From NCBI RefSeq assembly GCF_025215155.1, contig NZ_JALHAM010000114.1: a stretch of 64,000 bases of DNA; one strand, written 5' to 3'. Made by a program: the position numbers and the translations under genes. The notes under the pieces are model-generated. The model made no database searches. It saw only the letters and a program-made list of their open reading frames with translations, and was not told the origin of the DNA. This DNA comes from Dryocola clanedunensis. GTDB taxonomy: Bacteria > Pseudomonadota > Gammaproteobacteria > Enterobacterales > Enterobacteriaceae. Of the stretch, positions 43,824 to 51,780 are shown piece after piece (the stretch's first letter is position 1; each line of letters opens with the position of its first letter).

Positions 43824-45509
43824 ATGGCAATTTCGGAAAACCCACCGCAAGGTCGTATTACTGGCGCACAGCTGATTGTGCAAATGCTTGAACACCACGG
43901 CATCACTACCGTCAGCGGCATTCCCGGCGGCACCGTCCTGCCGCTCTACAATGCTTTAAGCCAGAGCACGAAAATCCGCCATATTCTGGCTCGTCACGAG
44001 CAGGGCGCGGGCTTCATGGCGCAGGGCATGGCGCGAACGCAGGGCAAAGCGGCGGTCTGCATCGCCTGTAGCGGCCCCGGTGCAACCAACCTGGTCACCG
44101 CGATTGCCGATGCGCGGCTTGATTCCATCCCGCTGGTTTGTATTACCGGCCAGGTGCCCAAATCCATGATCGGCACCGACGCCTTCCAGGAAGTCGACAC
44201 CTACGGCATCTCCATCCCGATTACCAAACATAACTATCTGGTTCGTGATATCAACGAGCTGCCGCAGGTCATCTGCGACGCGTTTCGCATTGCCGAGTCA
44301 GGCCGTCCTGGCCCGGTGTGGATCGACATCCCGAAAGACGTTCAAACCGCGGAAATTGATATCAGCGCTCTGCCTGCGGTTTCCGAATCGACGCCGTCTC
44401 CGGGCTTTGAAATTCAGCAAATCGTTGATGCCGCAGCGATGATCAACCAGGCGCAGCGCCCGGTGCTGTATCTCGGCGGCGGTATCATCAACTCCCATGC
44501 GCAGGCTCGCGCGCTGGCTGAAAAAGCCAGTCTGCCAACCACGATGACGCTGATGGCGCTGGGGACGATTCCGGCAAAGCATCCGTTATCGCTTGGGATG
44601 CTGGGCATGCACGGCGCGCGCAGCACTAACTACATCCTGCAAGAAGCCGATTTGCTGATTGTCATGGGGGCGCGTTTTGACGACCGCGCCATTGGGAAAA
44701 CAGAGCAGTTCTGTCCGAATGCAAAAATTATCCACGTGGATATCGACCGGGCCGAGCTGGGCAAAATCAAACAGGCCCATATCGCGATTCGCGCGGACGT
44801 GGGCGACGTGCTGGAACAGCTGCTGCCAAAAATCGACGGGCAGCCCCGTCAGCAGTGGCTGCAGCAGGTTGCAGGTTTACAGCAGGAATTTCCGTTCAGC
44901 CAGCCGGGGGCAGATAACCCGTTAATGCCGTACGGCCTGATTAACGCGGCCGCCGCCTGCGTTGACGACGAAGCGATTATCACCACCGACGTGGGCCAGC
45001 ATCAGATGTGGGTGGCGCAGGTTTATCCGCTGAACCGTCCGCGCCAGTGGCTGACCTCCGGCGGCCTGGGCACGATGGGCTTTGGTCTGCCTGCCGCAGT
45101 GGGAGCCGCGCTTGCCGAACCAAACCGTAAAGTGCTGTGCTTCACCGGCGACGGCAGCATCATGATGAATATTCAGGAAATGGCCACCGCCGCTGAACAT
45201 AACCTGGATGTGAAAATCATCCTCATGAACAACCAGGCGTTGGGGCTGGTGCACCAGCAGCAGACGTTGTTCTATCAGCAGAATGTCTATGCCTCCACCT
45301 ATCCGGGCCAGACGAACTTCCTGAAAATTGCCGAGGGCTTTGGCCTGGCGACCTGCGATCTGAACGCGGCCGCCGATCCACAGGCGGCCTTACAGGAAGC
45401 TATTTCACGCCCTGGGCCGTGCCTGATCCACGTGCGCACCGACGCCGATGAAAAAGTATTCCCGATGGTGCCGCCAGGCGCTGCCAATATTGAGATGATT
45501 GGAGAGTAA
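43824..45509 (+). CDS. ilvB: Acetolactate synthase I, large subunit
   Basis: IlvB is the catalytic subunit of the valine-sensitive acetohydroxyacid synthase I, using thiamine diphosphate, FAD and Mg to start valine and isoleucine synthesis. It is 561 residues long (E. coli 562). Motifs include GIPGGTVLPLYNAL with HEQGAGFMAQG (catalytic Glu of the ThDP site), SGPGATNLVTA, and the ThDP-Mg motif GDGSIMMNIQEMATAAEHNLDVK beginning near 45149 (GDG...N-N-Q). It is three bases upstream of ilvN. Confidence 0.97.
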   Translation: MAISENPPQGRITGAQLIVQMLEHHGITTVSGIPGGTVLPLYNALSQSTKIRHILARHEQGAGFMAQGMARTQGKAAVCIACSGPGATNLVTAIADARLDSIPLVCITGQVPKSMIGTDAFQEVDTYGISIPITKHNYLVRDINELPQVICDAFRIAESGRPGPVWIDIPKDVQTAEIDISALPAVSESTPSPGFEIQQIVDAAAMINQAQRPVLYLGGGIINSHAQARALAEKASLPTTMTLMALGTIPAKHPLSLGMLGMHGARSTNYILQEADLLIVMGARFDDRAIGKTEQFCPNAKIIHVDIDRAELGKIKQAHIAIRADVGDVLEQLLPKIDGQPRQQWLQQVAGLQQEFPFSQPGADNPLMPYGLINAAAACVDDEAIITTDVGQHQMWVAQVYPLNRPRQWLTSGGLGTMGFGLPAAVGAALAEPNRKVLCFTGDGSIMMNIQEMATAAEHNLDVKIILMNNQALGLVHQQQTLFYQQNVYASTYPGQTNFLKIAEGFGLATCDLNAAADPQAALQEAISRPGPCLIHVRTDADEKVFPMVPPGAANIEMIGE

Positions 45510-45512
45510 GCC

Positions 45513-45794
45513 ATGCAACAACAAACCGTTATTCTGGAACTTACGGTGCGCAACCATCCGGGCGTGATGTCCCACATCTGTGGCCTGTTTGCCCGCCGCG
45601 CCTTCAACGTTGAAGGCATACTCTGTCTGCCGCTACCCGACGGCGACCAGAGCCGCATCTGGCTTGAAGTAGCCGACGACCAGCGCCTTGAGCAGATGAT
45701 AAGCCAGGTTGATAAGCTGGAAGACGTGGTGCAGATCAGGCGTGACGCCGATGGCCAGCAGGTGTTCAGCAAGCTGACGGCGTTGGTGCAGTAA
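45513..45794 (+). CDS. ilvN: Acetolactate synthase I, small regulatory subunit
   Basis: IlvN activates IlvB and gives valine feedback inhibition. The 93-residue protein (E. coli 96) is one ACT domain: LELTVRNHPGVMSHICGLFARRAFNVEGI, with the valine-site loop around NHPGVM. It follows ilvB directly, in one operon. Confidence 0.96.
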   Translation: MQQQTVILELTVRNHPGVMSHICGLFARRAFNVEGILCLPLPDGDQSRIWLEVADDQRLEQMISQVDKLEDVVQIRRDADGQQVFSKLTALVQ

Positions 45795-45803
45795 CACTCT
45801 GAC

Positions 45804-45825
45804 GGCGGAGGCGCAGTCCTCCGCC
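45804..45825 (+). terminator. Hairpin after ilvN
   Basis: Perfect 8-bp stem GGCGGAGG / CCTCCGCC, nine bases after the ilvN stop. There is no T-run, so termination is only likely. The remaining 220 bases to vapB hold no further feature I can support. Confidence 0.45.
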
Positions 45826-46046
45826 AGCACGAAATCTGCGAGCGATCTCCGGTTTATTTTGCTGCCAGTTGTACGCCATTCATTTTCTTCAGAAAGCCTT
45901 CTCAGAATTTAATCTCTCCTTATAAAACATCGTGAAAAATATGTATGGGTGCGCTAATTTCCGTGTGTCCTTTACTGACGATAGTTGGTTTTAGTCAGTA
46001 TCTGGCCCATGCTTTGGCATAGGCCAGTATTCTGTCAGGAGGGGAC

Positions 46047-46311
46047 ATGGAGCGTATTGCAAAGCTTTTCAGAAACGGTAGAAATCAGGCTGTGAGGTTA
46101 CCGGTGGAATTCGAATTTGATACGGATCGGGTGTATATCAGACGGGACAAGGAGGGCAACGTGATTCTTTCAAAAAAGACCTGCAAAACCAGACAACTGG
46201 GAAAATGTGATCTCACTTATCCAAAAAGCCCGGGTACCTGATAACTTCCTCGACGCGCAGGAGCGTAATCAGCCGCCTGCCGACAGAGATCCTTTTGCCG
46301 GAATCAAATGA
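46047..46311 (+). pseudogene. vapB: VapB-type antitoxin, frameshifted
   Basis: The frame starts MERIAKLFRNGRNQAVRLP, a typical AbrB/VapB DNA-binding domain, with GAGGGG upstream. At the A6 run 46172-46177 the expected protein changes frame. As read, it ends after 64 residues (TGA after TYPKSPGT... at 46241). With one A fewer it reads ILSKRPAKPDNWENVISL and continues to DRDPFAGIK, ending at 46311 and overlapping vapC by four bases, the normal VapB plan. The part lost is the C-terminal toxin-binding tail. A one-base insertion, real or from sequencing, is the simplest explanation. Confidence 0.85.
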
Positions 46312-46703
46312 TGATCTACATGCTGGATACCCATACGGTTAGCTACTTTTTGCGTCAGCATCCACAGGTCATGGCCAGAATTTCTGCTGTCCCACCATCG
46401 CGCATTGCGATCTCTGGTATTACGGAAGCAGAGCTGCTGTACGGTGTGGAAAAAAGGCAGAATAAGAAGCTGAAAGAAGCGGTGATGGGGTTTCTGGATG
46501 CGATATCAGTTTTTTCATGGGACAGCGTAACGGCTGAAGCATACGGTAAATTACGGGCGAGTCTGAAAAAAAAAGGGATTGTTTTAGGCTCGCTGGATAT
46601 GCTCATAGCCGCCCATGCTCTGAGTGAAAAAACGACCTTAGTTACCAGCGACCGCGCATTTTTTAGCATTGCAGGATTACGCGTTGAGGACTGGGCCGTC
46701 TGA
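46308..46703 (+). CDS. vapC: VapC-type PIN-domain toxin
   Basis: A 131-residue PIN-domain ribonuclease of the VapC family, which in enterobacteria cleaves initiator tRNA. The acidic residues of the active site are all present: D7 (YMLDTHT), E42 (EAELLYG), D97 (GSLDMLIAAHAL) and D115 (TSDRAF). It overlaps the restored vapB frame by four bases. The toxin thus appears intact beside an antitoxin lacking its toxin-binding end. Confidence 0.88.
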   Translation: MMIYMLDTHTVSYFLRQHPQVMARISAVPPSRIAISGITEAELLYGVEKRQNKKLKEAVMGFLDAISVFSWDSVTAEAYGKLRASLKKKGIVLGSLDMLIAAHALSEKTTLVTSDRAFFSIAGLRVEDWAV

Positions 46704-46757
46704 CACAGGTCTGCACAAGGAATGCTCCGAGTTCCCGGGCAAGCCCGCGCTTAGCTC

Positions 46758-46764
46758 CTATACT
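46758..46764 (+). promoter_or_regulatory. Putative sigma-S -10 element of osmC
   Basis: CTATACT, 33 bases before the osmC start, is the extended -10 form preferred by sigma-S; osmC is sigma-S dependent in E. coli. Confidence 0.55.
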
Positions 46765-46797
46765 TGATGTCTATGTCAATCAAACAGGAGCGAAAGC

Positions 46798-47226
46798 ATG
46801 ACCATTCATAAGAAAGGGCAGGCCCACTGGGAAGGTGATATTAAGCGCGGTAAAGGCACGGTATCTACCGAAAGCGGCGCGCTAAAACAGCAGCCGTACG
46901 GTTTTAATACCCGCTTTGAAGGTGCCGCCGGGACTAACCCGGAAGAGCTTATCGGCGCGGCCCACGCGGCCTGTTTCTCTATGGCACTGTCGCTGATGCT
47001 GGGCGAGGAAGGCTATACAGCAGAAAGTATTGATACGACCGCCGACGTGTCGCTGGACAAAACGGACGGTGGTTTTGCAATCACTAAAATAGCCCTGACC
47101 AGCAACGTCAAAGTGCCGGGTGCGGACAGCGCAGCGTTTGACAAAATCATCCAGAAAGCGAAAGCGGGCTGCCCGGTTTCCCAGCTTTTCAAAGCTGAAA
47201 TCACGCTGGATTATAAGCTTAACTAA
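46798..47226 (+). CDS. osmC: Osmotically inducible peroxidase OsmC
   Basis: OsmC is a cysteine-based hydroperoxidase for organic peroxides, induced by osmotic stress and in stationary phase. The 142-residue protein follows E. coli OsmC (143) closely. The two catalytic cysteines lie in AAHAACFSMALS (about residue 59) and AKAGCPVSQLF (about residue 125), with the conserved Arg and Glu in NTRFEG and NPEELIGAAH. It is a single gene with its own terminator. Confidence 0.96.
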   Translation: MTIHKKGQAHWEGDIKRGKGTVSTESGALKQQPYGFNTRFEGAAGTNPEELIGAAHAACFSMALSLMLGEEGYTAESIDTTADVSLDKTDGGFAITKIALTSNVKVPGADSAAFDKIIQKAKAGCPVSQLFKAEITLDYKLN

Positions 47227-47237
47227 CTCTCTCCCCA

Positions 47238-47262
47238 TTGCCTCCTGAGTTTTCAGGGGGCA
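47238..47262 (+). terminator. osmC terminator hairpin
   Basis: TTGCCTCCTGA pairs with TCAGGGGGCAA (one G-T pair), 11 bases after the osmC stop, followed by a pyrimidine-rich stretch. The following 180 bases carry only the promoter below. Confidence 0.6.
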
Positions 47263-47440
47263 ACCTGTCTTGATTTCCTCTCTTCCCAGTCTCTTTGTTT
47301 AATATGGTTTTTTTGCTGCTATTTCTCTGTTATGGAAAACACACCGCAAAACGTCAACTTCCTTTTAGATTCTCTTTCCTGACCCCCCATTAGCTGAATT
47401 AGCATGTTAGTGAATTAACCGTTCTGGTTGCAAATAGACA

Positions 47441-47468
47441 TTGACGACTGTTGCTTAAAAGCTACAAT
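47441..47468 (+). promoter_or_regulatory. Promoter of the HigB/HigA-like pair
   Basis: TTGACG (47441-47446), 16 bases, TACAAT (47463-47468): close to the sigma-70 consensus. The toxin ATG lies only 14 bases beyond the -10, so the leader is very short. Confidence 0.7.
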
Positions 47469-47482
47469 CTGAGGGTTCAGGG

Positions 47483-47815
47483 ATGAAAAGACTTCGCTAT
47501 TTCAAAACGCTCGGTGGTAAAGAGCCGTTTAAGGAGTGGCTAAGGGGACTGAAAGATCCGGTTGCAAAGACCAAAATTGTTATGCGTCTTGACCGACTTA
47601 GCTTTGGTAACCCTGGCGATCACGCCCCCTGTCGCAGCGGGGTATGGGAATTAAGAGTCGATCAGGGGCCGGGCTACCGTATCTACTATGCCTTAGAAGG
47701 CCCGGAGATCGTTCTGATCTTACTCGGCGGCGATAAAAAAAAGCAGCAGGCGGATATCAATCAGGCGGTAGCCTGGTGGGAACAGCACCAGAAAGGAAGA
47801 GAGTATGACCTTTAG
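47483..47815 (+). CDS. RelE/HigB-like toxin (HI1419 family)
   Basis: A 110-residue protein of the family called 'addiction module killer protein' (HI1419-like, RelE/ParE superfamily). The pattern is FKEWLRGLKDPVAKTKI, RLDRLSFGNPGDHAPCRSGVWELRVDQGPGYRIYY and ILLGGDKKKQQADINQA; the basic Lys/Arg residues and RIYY are typical of mRNA-interfering RelE folds. It starts after a GAGGG sequence and overlaps the antitoxin gene by 11 bases. Toxin first, antitoxin second is the HigBA arrangement. Confidence 0.85.
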   Translation: MKRLRYFKTLGGKEPFKEWLRGLKDPVAKTKIVMRLDRLSFGNPGDHAPCRSGVWELRVDQGPGYRIYYALEGPEIVLILLGGDKKKQQADINQAVAWWEQHQKGREYDL

Positions 47816-48113
47816 CGATCATGACCAGTTTGTCATCGAAATGCTTCGTGACGACCACAGTTTTGCCGTTGAGTATCTGAAAGAGGCGCTGGCGGAGCTT
47901 GATAAAGAAGATGGCGAAGCGCTGTTTCTGCTGGCACTTCGTCGTTTAGTCGAAGCGCGCGGTGGGATTTCAAAAATTGCCCGGGCTGCAAATTTGAACC
48001 GGGAAACACTCTATCGCACGCTATCTGAACGCGGCAATCCGACCATCAGCACCACCAAAAAAGTTTTGCACGCCGCAGGCATCCGCTTCTCTGAACTGAC
48101 GGGGCATGTCTAA
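47805..48113 (+). CDS. HigA-like antitoxin (HI1420 family)
   Basis: A 102-residue partner of the preceding toxin, with an HTH of the Xre type in its C-terminal half: GGISKIARAANLNRETLYRTLSERGNPTISTTKKVLHAAGI. The N-terminal acidic helix (YLKEALAELDKEDGEALFL) is likely to bind the toxin. It probably represses the promoter at 47441-47468 together with the toxin. Confidence 0.87.
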   Translation: MTFSDHDQFVIEMLRDDHSFAVEYLKEALAELDKEDGEALFLLALRRLVEARGGISKIARAANLNRETLYRTLSERGNPTISTTKKVLHAAGIRFSELTGHV

Positions 48114-48158
48114 CAGTAACCCGCCTGGCGGCGGGTCAGGAGTAAGTATTCAGCAACC

Positions 48159-49346
48159 CTAAAACCCAACTGCTATAGAGGACTGCGGCGAAAGAAGCTC
48201 CTTCAGCCCTTCGCGCACCAGCAGCTCGGGGCTGATATCCGCGATGGTTTTTGCCCCCGTCAGCGTCATCGCCACCTTCATCTCTTTCTCAATCAGGTTC
48301 AGCAAATTAGCCACGCCAGCCTGGCCGTGGGTTGCCAGCGCGTAAAGATAAGCGCGGCCCAGCAGCACGGTATCTGCCCCCAGCGCGATCATGCGCACCA
48401 CGTCCAGCCCGTTGCGGATGCCGCTGTCGGCCAGAATGGCAATGTCACCTTTCACCGCGTCGGCAATGGCGGGCAGGGCGCGGCAGGATGAAAGCACGCC
48501 GTCCAGCTGGCGGCCGCCGTGGTTTGACACCACGATGCCATCGGCACCAAAGCGCACCGCGTCTCTGGCATCTTCCGGGTCGAGAATACCCTTGATGATC
48601 ATCGGGCCGTCCCAGAATTCGCGGATCCACTCCAGATCGCTCCACGAAATAGACGGATCAAAGTTATTTGCCAGCCAGCCGATGTAATCTTCCAGCCCGG
48701 TGGGTTTCCCCAGATAGGTGGAAATATTCCCCAGGTCGTGCGGACGACCGTTCACCCCAACGTCCCAGGCCCACTGCGGATGCGTGACCGCCTGCCAGTA
48801 GCGCCGCAGCGCCGCATGCTGTCCGCTCATACCGGAGTGCGCATCCCGGTAACGCGCGCCGGGGGTAGGCATATCGACGGTAAAGACCAGCGTTGAGCAA
48901 CCGGCCGCTTTGGCCCGCTCCAGCGCGTTGCGCATAAACCCACGGTCTTTCAGAACATAAAGCTGGAACCACATTGGACGGTCAATCGCCGGGGCCACTT
49001 CTTCTATCGGGCAGACGGAAACGGTGGAAAGCGTAAAGGGAATGCCTTTGGCGGCGGCGGCCTTTGCCGCTTGCACCTCGCCACGCCTGGCGTACATGCC
49101 GCACAGACCAACCGGGGCCAGCGCCACGGGCATAGAAAGCGTCTCGTTAAACAGCTTTGTTTCCAGACTCAGCGCGGACATGTTCTTCAGCACGCGCTGC
49201 TTTAGCGCCACCTCCGCAAGATCTTCCACGTTGCGACGAAGGGTGTGTTCGGCATAGGCCCCTCCGTCGATATAGTGGAACAGAAAGGGAGGCAGGGTAC
49301 GTTTAGCTGCAGCACGGTAGTCGGAGGAGGCTGAAATAATCATCAA
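48159..49346 (-). CDS. lldD: L-lactate dehydrogenase (quinone)
   Basis: LldD is the membrane-associated FMN enzyme that oxidises L-lactate to pyruvate and feeds electrons to quinones. It has 395 residues (E. coli 396). Motifs include ASSDYRAAAKRTLPPFLFHYIDGGA, QLYVLKDRG, the catalytic histidine in VVSNHGGRQLDG and the FMN-binding DSGIRNGLDVVRMIALGAD. It overlaps lldR by four bases. Confidence 0.96.
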   Translation of the reverse strand: MMIISASSDYRAAAKRTLPPFLFHYIDGGAYAEHTLRRNVEDLAEVALKQRVLKNMSALSLETKLFNETLSMPVALAPVGLCGMYARRGEVQAAKAAAAKGIPFTLSTVSVCPIEEVAPAIDRPMWFQLYVLKDRGFMRNALERAKAAGCSTLVFTVDMPTPGARYRDAHSGMSGQHAALRRYWQAVTHPQWAWDVGVNGRPHDLGNISTYLGKPTGLEDYIGWLANNFDPSISWSDLEWIREFWDGPMIIKGILDPEDARDAVRFGADGIVVSNHGGRQLDGVLSSCRALPAIADAVKGDIAILADSGIRNGLDVVRMIALGADTVLLGRAYLYALATHGQAGVANLLNLIEKEMKVAMTLTGAKTIADISPELLVREGLKELLSPQSSIAVGF

Positions 49347-50128
49347 TTCTTTTCCCTTGTTTTGTCTGTGTCGTCATCCGGCAGGCGGGTGATGCGCGCC
49401 TGCCGGGCTTCGTCTTCATGCAGGGTTTTGATCGTGCGGTGCACAAAACCAAGGTGCGTCCTGGCGGCCAGGCGCGCGCGCTCGGGATCGCCTGCCAGAA
49501 TCGCCTGCAATAGTTCGTTATGTTGTTCAGTCAGCCCGGCAAAAATAGCCGGAACGGTATACATGCGCTGGCGGCTGTGCATCACGGAGGATTGCAGCAG
49601 GTCAAAGAAACCACGCATGGTCTGGAGCAGCACAATGTTGTGAGAAGCTTCGGCAATGGCGAGATGAAAGCGCACGTCGGCCTGGGCGGCCAGGTCCGGA
49701 TCGTCGCTTTCTTTGAATGCCACCGTTGCCTCGAAGCAGGCAATCAGCTTTTCTTTGTCGGCGGGCGTCGCGCGAATAGCGGCATACCAGGCGGTACTGG
49801 CTTCTATCGAGTGACGGGCTTCTAAAATGTCATAACGATAGTCAGGATCGTCCTCTATCAACGTTTTCAGCGGCTGGACAATGCGCTGCTCTGACCACGG
49901 CTGTACCTCGTAACGCACAAAAGTGCCGCCACCCCGGCGGCTTATCAAAATACCTTCGCTGATAAGCTTCTGGATTGCCTCGCGAACCGAAGAACGGGAG
50001 GCGCCCATCTCTGCGGCGAGCTGGCGTTCAGCGGGCAATCTCATTCCTGCTTCGAGATTACGCTCGCTAATTAGCGCCTTAACGCGCTCGGCAAGCCGGT
50101 CGGCCAGGCGAGGCTGTATTGCCTTCAT
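49343..50128 (-). CDS. lldR: L-lactate-responsive regulator LldR
   Basis: LldR is a GntR-family (FadR subfamily) regulator of L-lactate use. The winged HTH is AERVKALISERNLEAGMRLPAERQLAAEMGASRSSVREAIQKLISEGIL, and the C-terminal half is an all-helical FCD effector domain (EARHSIEASTAWYA, DVRFHLAIAEASHN). The ATG at 50128 (MKAIQPRLADRLAERV) aligns with the E. coli start and gives 261 residues; an ATG four codons upstream and a TTG further up are alternatives. Two identical operators lie upstream. In E. coli the operon is lldP-lldR-lldD; here lldP is missing. Confidence 0.93.
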   Translation of the reverse strand: MKAIQPRLADRLAERVKALISERNLEAGMRLPAERQLAAEMGASRSSVREAIQKLISEGILISRRGGGTFVRYEVQPWSEQRIVQPLKTLIEDDPDYRYDILEARHSIEASTAWYAAIRATPADKEKLIACFEATVAFKESDDPDLAAQADVRFHLAIAEASHNIVLLQTMRGFFDLLQSSVMHSRQRMYTVPAIFAGLTEQHNELLQAILAGDPERARLAARTHLGFVHRTIKTLHEDEARQARITRLPDDDTDKTREKN

Positions 50129-50147
50129 GGGGTTGTCCATTCGTTTT

Positions 50148-50162
50148 ATTGGTAGGACCAAT
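50148..50162. promoter_or_regulatory. LldR operator, proximal
   Basis: ATTGGTAGGACCAAT, arms ATTGGT/ACCAAT around AGG, the FadR-type TTGGTNNNACCAA site. It lies 20 bases upstream of the lldR ATG. Confidence 0.85.
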
Positions 50163-50272
50163 AGTGATAAATCAGGTTATGAAGAGCTTATGGTTAACTC
50201 AATGTTAATCATTGGCAACGGCATTGTTGGTGTTTTTGCCGTTAGCCACAGGCCGATCACATTTTTGAAGGT

Positions 50273-50287
50273 ATTGGTAGGACCAAT
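50273..50287. promoter_or_regulatory. LldR operator, distal
   Basis: A second identical ATTGGTAGGACCAAT, 125 bases from the first, close to the spacing of the two LldR operators known in E. coli (about 127), which suggests DNA looping. Confidence 0.85.
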
Positions 50288-50291
50288 GGGC

Positions 50292-50321
50292 GTAGGGTGG
50301 ATAAGCGAAGCGTCATCCACC
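50292..50321. repeat. REP-type palindrome next to the distal LldR operator
   Basis: GTAGGGTGGATAAGCG...CGTCATCCACC, four bases from the distal operator, between lldR and the PepSY gene. Confidence 0.75.
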
Positions 50322-50357
50322 GGAGGGAACGGCAGATGACGCAGAGGATTATACGGC

Positions 50358-51737
50358 CTATGCAGTCTGTGGATTCAGGTTACCGAAACGCCAGCGCCCG
50401 ATATCCACCGCCATAAACAGCAGTAGGCTAACGCCCATCACTGGCAGTCCATAGCCGAGCAGTATGGCGATGAGCAGCACGGCGATGCGCCAGGCCTTCG
50501 GCAGCGCGAGCCATGCCTGGCTAACCGTTTGAGCGGGGTTATTCGCCGGGGGGAGCGGGCGGCGTAGCCACCACATCCGGTAGCCCAGAATAATCATCGC
50601 GCATAATCCAAAGCCGAAGGCGGCCAGCAGGAGCTGGTTCGGCAGCCCGAACAGCACGCCCATGTGGGCATCGATGCCCCAGCGGGTCAGCTTTGCGATA
50701 AGCGGGAAACTGGCAAAATGGACGGTGTCGATGACGCTGTAGTCCAGCGGATTGACCGCCACGCTATCCACGTGAGTCGGCCAGGATCTGTCTATTTCCG
50801 TTACCGTCCAGGCTTTATCAGCCGCGCGCGGCGGGCGGATCTCCAGCTTGTCGGAGGTCAGGCCTGCCATGCGCCCCGCATGCAGTACGCGATCCCAGCT
50901 TTCGTCCGTGGTTATGGGCATTGCCATGCCAGACATCATGCCATGGTGTTCCGCATGGGGATCGCTGTGCTGCATACCGGCATGAGGTTTAAGCGAGGTA
51001 TTAACCTGCGGCGTCAGCCAGCCCAGCTCGCTGCGCAGCCTGTCGATATTGCCGCCCGCCCACTGCGACCAGGTTAGCCCGGTCGCTGAGAAAAACAGCA
51101 GCCCGAGTAACAACGTCGCACCCAGCGTAGTATGCCAACGCCGCGCTTTAGTCTTCGGGGTATCGCGCACTTTTAACTTTCTTTTCGGGCGAGAAGTCAG
51201 CCAGAGCACTACGCCTCCCAGCGCCGCTACCCACAGCCATGAAGCGGCCAGCTCGCTGTACAGCCTGCCCGTATCGCCCAGAAGTAAGCCACGATGAAAC
51301 CGATCGATCCAGGTCCGCAGCGGCAGTACGCCGCTGGTGCCGTAGACCGTCATATCGCCCGTAACGGCTAACGTGGAAGGGGAGATAAAAATGGCGCGGG
51401 ATTCCGACTCGCCCAGCGCCGGGTCGCTAAACTGAACGCGGGTAGTCTCGCCAGGTCCCGGAGCAGGACGTACCGCATAAAGCTGAGCATCTTCGCCGAT
51501 ATATTGCCGCGCAGCGTTAATTTGCCGGGAAAGAGGCTGGTTCTGGCCGCTATCGTGCGTCCGTAAAGCGTCGTGATAAAGCGCGTTTTCAATCTGCGGC
51601 GTCAGCACATACAGCGTGCCGGTAAGCGCCGCGACAAAGATAAACGGGCCGGTGAACAGGCCAACATAAAAATGGAGGCGACGCAAAAGCGTCAGCAGCG
51701 CGCCGCGCGGGGCGAGCTGAGGTTGGGAAACAGACAT
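50358..51737 (-). CDS. PepSY-associated membrane protein (PiuB-like)
   Basis: A 459-residue inner-membrane protein of the PepSY-TM family. The start MSVSQPQLAPRGALLTLLRRLHFYVGLFTGPF follows AGGA and places the usual first helix near the N-terminus; the longer open frame upstream is not credible. Four main membrane segments are visible (FVGLFTGPFIFVAALTGTLYVL; WVAALGGVVLWL; LGATLLLGLLFFSATGLTW; LLLAAFGFGLCAMIILGYRMWWL), with a periplasmic region rich in His and Met (HAGMQHSDPHAEHHGMMSGM) that could bind metal. Family members are linked to ferric-siderophore reduction or copper handling; the substrate here is unknown. The DUF2946 gene lies 43 bases upstream, probably in the same operon. Confidence 0.8.
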   Translation of the reverse strand: MSVSQPQLAPRGALLTLLRRLHFYVGLFTGPFIFVAALTGTLYVLTPQIENALYHDALRTHDSGQNQPLSRQINAARQYIGEDAQLYAVRPAPGPGETTRVQFSDPALGESESRAIFISPSTLAVTGDMTVYGTSGVLPLRTWIDRFHRGLLLGDTGRLYSELAASWLWVAALGGVVLWLTSRPKRKLKVRDTPKTKARRWHTTLGATLLLGLLFFSATGLTWSQWAGGNIDRLRSELGWLTPQVNTSLKPHAGMQHSDPHAEHHGMMSGMAMPITTDESWDRVLHAGRMAGLTSDKLEIRPPRAADKAWTVTEIDRSWPTHVDSVAVNPLDYSVIDTVHFASFPLIAKLTRWGIDAHMGVLFGLPNQLLLAAFGFGLCAMIILGYRMWWLRRPLPPANNPAQTVSQAWLALPKAWRIAVLLIAILLGYGLPVMGVSLLLFMAVDIGRWRFGNLNPQTA

Positions 51738-51780
51738 AGTTATCCTGTGGCATAGCCATAACGTTAAAAATAAAGGTGAT

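Noticed and set aside
46165..46180. Programmed -1 frameshifting at A AAA AAG in vapB
   Set aside because: The heptamer is in the right phase, but the -1 frame stops soon after (ATG TGA); only +1 or -2 restores VapB, so a one-base insertion is simpler.
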